41,126 nucleotides of DNA from the NCBI GenBank assembly GCA_009786285.1, contig WQTK01000337.1:1-41126 (forward strand), given 5' to 3'. The translations under genes were made by a program, and so were the position numbers. The stretch's first letter is position 1. Each line of letters opens with the position of its first letter. The notes under the pieces are model-generated. The model made no database searches, was not told the origin of the DNA, and worked only from the letters and a program-made list of their open reading frames with translations. This document shows, in pieces, positions 38,750 through 41,126 of the stretch. Source of the DNA: Candidatus Fibrimonadales bacterium. GTDB lineage: Bacteria; Fibrobacterota; Fibrobacteria; Fibrobacterales; Fibrobacteraceae.

Positions 38750-40150
38750 ATGAAAGCTTTACCCAAAAAAGAAGGCCAAATAATGGAGTTCAAAGCCTCT
38801 TTTGACAACGATGCAATTGAAACTCTTGTAGCATTTTCCAATGCGAAGGGTGGAACTATATATCTTGGCGCTACCGATAAAGGCAAAGTGCAGGGAATAA
38901 CCCTTGCCAAAGAATCAATTCAAAAATGGGTAAACGAGATAAAAACCAAAACAAATCCGCAAATAATTCCAGACACGGAAGTGCTTACAATCGGAGGGAA
39001 AACCATATTGGCACTATCTGTTCCCGAATACCCTATAAAACCAGTTTCAACAAGAGGAAAGTATTTTAAGCGAGTAGTCAATTCAAATCATTTACTGAGC
39101 ATAGAGGAAATTGCAAACGAACATTTGAAAACCATAAATTCGAGTTGGGATTTTTATGTCGATCCAAATCATTCCGAATCCGATTTGTCGAAGAGAAAAA
39201 TTACGAAATTCGTAAATAAAATAAAACAAAACAATGGCATTAAGCAAGCTGAATTATCCAATGAGAAAATTCTGAATAAAATGGAATTTTTTCGTAACGG
39301 AAAGATAACTTTCGGTGCATACCTTTTATTTGTAAAGGATTATTGCGCAATTAGTGATGTGCAAGTTGGGCGTTTTAAAAGCGACATTACAATTATTGAT
39401 TCTATTTCGCTCAACTCGGATTTGTTTCAGGAAGTAGATGACATAATTGCATTTATTAGAAAACATTTGAAAATAGAGTATATTATTACAGGCGAACCGC
39501 AACGCACGGAGCGTTTCGATTATCCATTGGATGCCATTCGAGAAGTTGTTATAAATATGATTGTTCACCGTGATTACCGTGATAGTTCTGCAAGCATTAT
39601 TAAAATTTTTGATAACAGGATTGAATTTTATAATCCTGGAAAGTTGTATGGTGGGATAACCGTGCAAGATTTATTATCCGGAAATTATGTTTCAAAATCA
39701 CGTAATAAATTGATAGCCAGAGCATTTAAAGAAGCTGGCGTTATAGAACGCTATGGTTCCGGCATAATGCGGATTTGTAAAATTTGCAAGGAATATGGCG
39801 TAAGAAAGCCTGACTTTTATGAAATATCTAATGGCTTTCAGGTGATTTTGTATAATGAGAAAGTAGATCAGAAAGGTGGCATGGCAACTAGAGAGAAAAG
39901 TTTGGTGAAAAACAACGTAGAAAATGTTACAGAAAATGTTACAGAAAATGTTACAGAAAATGTTACAGAAAATAGAGAAAAAAAGATACTTAGTTTAATA
40001 GTTAGGAATAAAAATATTTCAACAACGCAGATAGCTGAAAAAATGTCGGTAACAAGAATGACTATACATAGAGATTTAGAGAAACTCAAATCCAAAGGCT
40101 TAATTGAACGCATTGGCCCGGCAAAAGGTGGGTATTGGAGGTTGTTGTGA
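38750..40150 (+). CDS. AlbA_2 (Schlafen-like) / HATPase_c_4 / winged-helix protein
   Basis: The 466-residue protein has the AlbA_2 domain first (QIMEFKASFDNDAIETLVAFSNAKGGTIYLGATDKG, 10-50). A GHKL-type ATP-binding region comes next (YPLDAIREVVINMIVHRDYRDSSASIIKIFDNRIEFYNPG, near 257-296, then RNKLIARAFKEAGVIERYGSGI). A C-terminal winged helix follows (ISTTQIAEKMSVTRMTIHRDLEKLKSKGLIERIG). Proteins of this type are often labelled RecG-like or transcriptional regulators, but no helicase motif is present. Between the ATPase and the winged helix lies NVTE repeated four times, from a 12-bp tandem repeat. It is probably a regulator or defence-type protein rather than a glycan enzyme, and it starts without a Shine-Dalgarno. 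Confidence 0.83.
   Translation: MKALPKKEGQIMEFKASFDNDAIETLVAFSNAKGGTIYLGATDKGKVQGITLAKESIQKWVNEIKTKTNPQIIPDTEVLTIGGKTILALSVPEYPIKPVSTRGKYFKRVVNSNHLLSIEEIANEHLKTINSSWDFYVDPNHSESDLSKRKITKFVNKIKQNNGIKQAELSNEKILNKMEFFRNGKITFGAYLLFVKDYCAISDVQVGRFKSDITIIDSISLNSDLFQEVDDIIAFIRKHLKIEYIITGEPQRTERFDYPLDAIREVVINMIVHRDYRDSSASIIKIFDNRIEFYNPGKLYGGITVQDLLSGNYVSKSRNKLIARAFKEAGVIERYGSGIMRICKICKEYGVRKPDFYEISNGFQVILYNEKVDQKGGMATREKSLVKNNVENVTENVTENVTENVTENREKKILSLIVRNKNISTTQIAEKMSVTRMTIHRDLEKLKSKGLIERIGPAKGGYWRLL
39920..39973 (+). repeat. 12-bp tandem repeat (GAAAATGTTACA) x 4.5 in the AlbA_2 gene
   Basis: Four exact copies of GAAAATGTTACA followed by a half copy. The unit is a multiple of three, so copy-number change alters the length of the NVTE linker between the ATPase and winged helix without a frameshift. 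Confidence 0.92.
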
Positions 40151-40207
40151 AGTGCTTACACCCTAAGCCTGAAAATTACTAAATTTCTCTTTTAAGGAGA
40201 CTGCAAA

Positions 40208-41126
40208 ATGAATATCAAACAAAGAAAGGACTACTATGGCTGTGATGATATTGAATCGCTCAGCTACCTTGAATTTGGTTCGGTTGATTTGCGTAACGCA
40301 AAGAAAACTATTTGGGCATACTGGCAAGATCAGGAAGCATATGATATGTATATGTTTTCTAGGTATGTACGAGATCTTTTTGCATTTCGCGATTTTGTTG
40401 ACAAGAAAGAGTATAATGTTGAAGCTCTAAATGCAATCGTGCTGAAATCTGCGCACAATAAACTTATGGACTATTTATTTAAATATGCCGGTATCATAAC
40501 GGCTGTACAATTTAATGCGATGGACTATATATGTGAAAGCGGCAGTTCGCTTTATGGTTGGATTGATGAAGCAATCGCATGTGACAATGTATTTAATAAC
40601 GGAGAGCACATCAAAGGCTTCAAGTCATTAAAATATCTTGGCAGTGATATTTCAGATTTTATGAATAAAGGTGCTAAGGTTTTTTATAATGAATATCAAA
40701 TGGATTTTTCACTGGCTCCTACTATAGCTGATTTAATGCATGAGATTAAGAAATTTTCGTTGTTTTATGGATTGGGCGTAAGCATGAGATATGCCTTACG
40801 TAATGCCGATGATATGCAAGCCATTGCTGAAAAATCAGAGCTTGCAATTTTTAATAGGTTAAGCGTTACAATGGAAAATGAAACTCTTAGGACTATTTAT
40901 GGAAGCGGCAAGAGTGCATATATTATATCATTGCCTAAATTGATAGAAAGTCTAAATCAAAATGGAATCTCGGCGAAATATTGTACTTCAAATATGCAAT
41001 GGAAAAAAGATGGACCAAATACGTTACGAGCTTCTGTAGTTATTTCTAAAGATATAGAGAAAATAGAAAAATTTATTCTAAATCATGATAATTGCATTGA
41101 TAAATGCAATGATAAAATGGGGGGGG
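40208..41126 (+). CDS. Unrecognised protein, 3' end outside window
   Basis: This open frame is missing from the track because it has no stop before the window ends (306 codons visible). ATG 40208 has AAGGAG at 40194-40199, and a CTAAATT lies 22 nt upstream of the start, so a short-leader transcript is possible. The protein begins MNIKQRKDYYGCDDIESLSYLEFGSV and has no membrane segment. A phrase IYGSGKSAYIISLPKLIESL near 240 and the run KEYNVEALNAIVLKSAHNKL are not diagnostic to me. I do not recognise a family. The last eight bases are all G, so the final codons may be unreliable. Confidence 0.65.
   Translation, partial: MNIKQRKDYYGCDDIESLSYLEFGSVDLRNAKKTIWAYWQDQEAYDMYMFSRYVRDLFAFRDFVDKKEYNVEALNAIVLKSAHNKLMDYLFKYAGIITAVQFNAMDYICESGSSLYGWIDEAIACDNVFNNGEHIKGFKSLKYLGSDISDFMNKGAKVFYNEYQMDFSLAPTIADLMHEIKKFSLFYGLGVSMRYALRNADDMQAIAEKSELAIFNRLSVTMENETLRTIYGSGKSAYIISLPKLIESLNQNGISAKYCTSNMQWKKDGPNTLRASVVISKDIEKIEKFILNHDNCIDKCNDKMGG

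Noticed and set aside
39920-39973. CRISPR-like repeats
   Set aside because: The units are 12 bp, directly adjoining without spacers and in frame in a coding sequence; it is a coding tandem repeat.

Overview
ORGANISM AND SETTING. No taxonomic marker is decisive. The mix of families fits a Gram-negative, anaerobe-type genome such as Fibrobacter (Fibrobacterota) or a relative: AAA-like/PD-(D/E)XK ATPases, an AlbA_2 (Schlafen-like) ATP-binding protein, many glycan enzymes and CTATATT-type promoters. This is an inference. The left edge (3' end of a transketolase gene, a small TPR-like membrane protein, a tRNA-Ser) looks like core chromosome and is about 50% GC in a hand-counted line. From about position 937 to the end the DNA is clearly more AT-rich (about 35-37% GC in sampled lines). 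Every gene there is on the + strand and nearly every product has a glycan or surface-polymer theme, so this looks like an acquired or fast-evolving glycan locus.

LAYOUT. (1) 1-899: partial transketolase, small membrane protein, tRNA-Ser(CGA) on the minus strand. (2) 937-10927: a tightly overlapping operon. It encodes a TagF-like phosphotransferase fused to repeats, an IspD/TarI-like cytidylyltransferase, an NAD-dependent epimerase, an NTP-transferase/kinase fusion, a KdsD-like SIS isomerase, a Tyr-rich unknown protein and two related glycosyltransferase-like proteins. The set suggests a nucleotide-activated polyol-phosphate or phospho-substituted glycan. (3) 10950-16575: radical SAM, FkbM methyltransferase, FkbM methyltransferase, second radical SAM, aldo-keto reductase. 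(4) 16613-31942: AAA/nuclease gene, FkbM paralogue, NKWYS/sulfotransferase-like protein, two-module glycosyltransferase, then radical SAM - aldehyde dehydrogenase - ATP-grasp - WecE-like aminotransferase, a second AAA/nuclease gene, a truncated gene remnant, a CBS-FkbM fusion and a SAM methyltransferase. (5) 31947-38716: GT2, VioA-like aminotransferase and VioF-like formyltransferase (dTDP-Qui4NFo pathway), a small membrane protein, a two-module NKWYS/sulfotransferase-like protein and a sulfotransferase-like protein. (6) 38750-end: an AlbA_2/ATPase/wHTH regulator-like protein with a 12-bp tandem repeat, and an unrecognised partial gene.

THE UNUSUAL PART. Thirteen proteins, plus one 34-residue remnant, carry a short Rossmann-like module. 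Its pattern is roughly hydrophobics-GAG-x(2)-G ... C/I/F-D-N/D-x(3)-K-x-G ... V-x-SPE-x-L. It is usually N-terminal, is twice doubled and once lies at the C-terminus. It is attached to unrelated catalytic domains: FkbM methyltransferase, class I methyltransferase, radical SAM, GT2, GT-B-type and sulfotransferase-like. It may act as a common recruiting or ligand-binding tag that gathers a multi-enzyme glycan-decoration system.

REGULATION. Eight genes have a (C/G)TA(T/C)(A/C/T)TT -10-like box ending 6-9 nt before the start codon and no Shine-Dalgarno sequence. This is the spacing expected for leaderless mRNAs. Genes inside operons instead have GGAG-type Shine-Dalgarno sequences and mostly ATGA/GTGA overlaps. 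The same box stands at the right distance before the tRNA gene. I saw no convincing hairpin/T-tract terminator, CRISPR array, insertion sequence, transposase or integrase. No Wzx/Wzy, ABC exporter or other large membrane protein is in the window, so polymerisation and export must be encoded elsewhere. The only stretches longer than 60 bases without a protein gene are 804-936 (tRNA and divergent promoters) and 35318-35404 (promoter).
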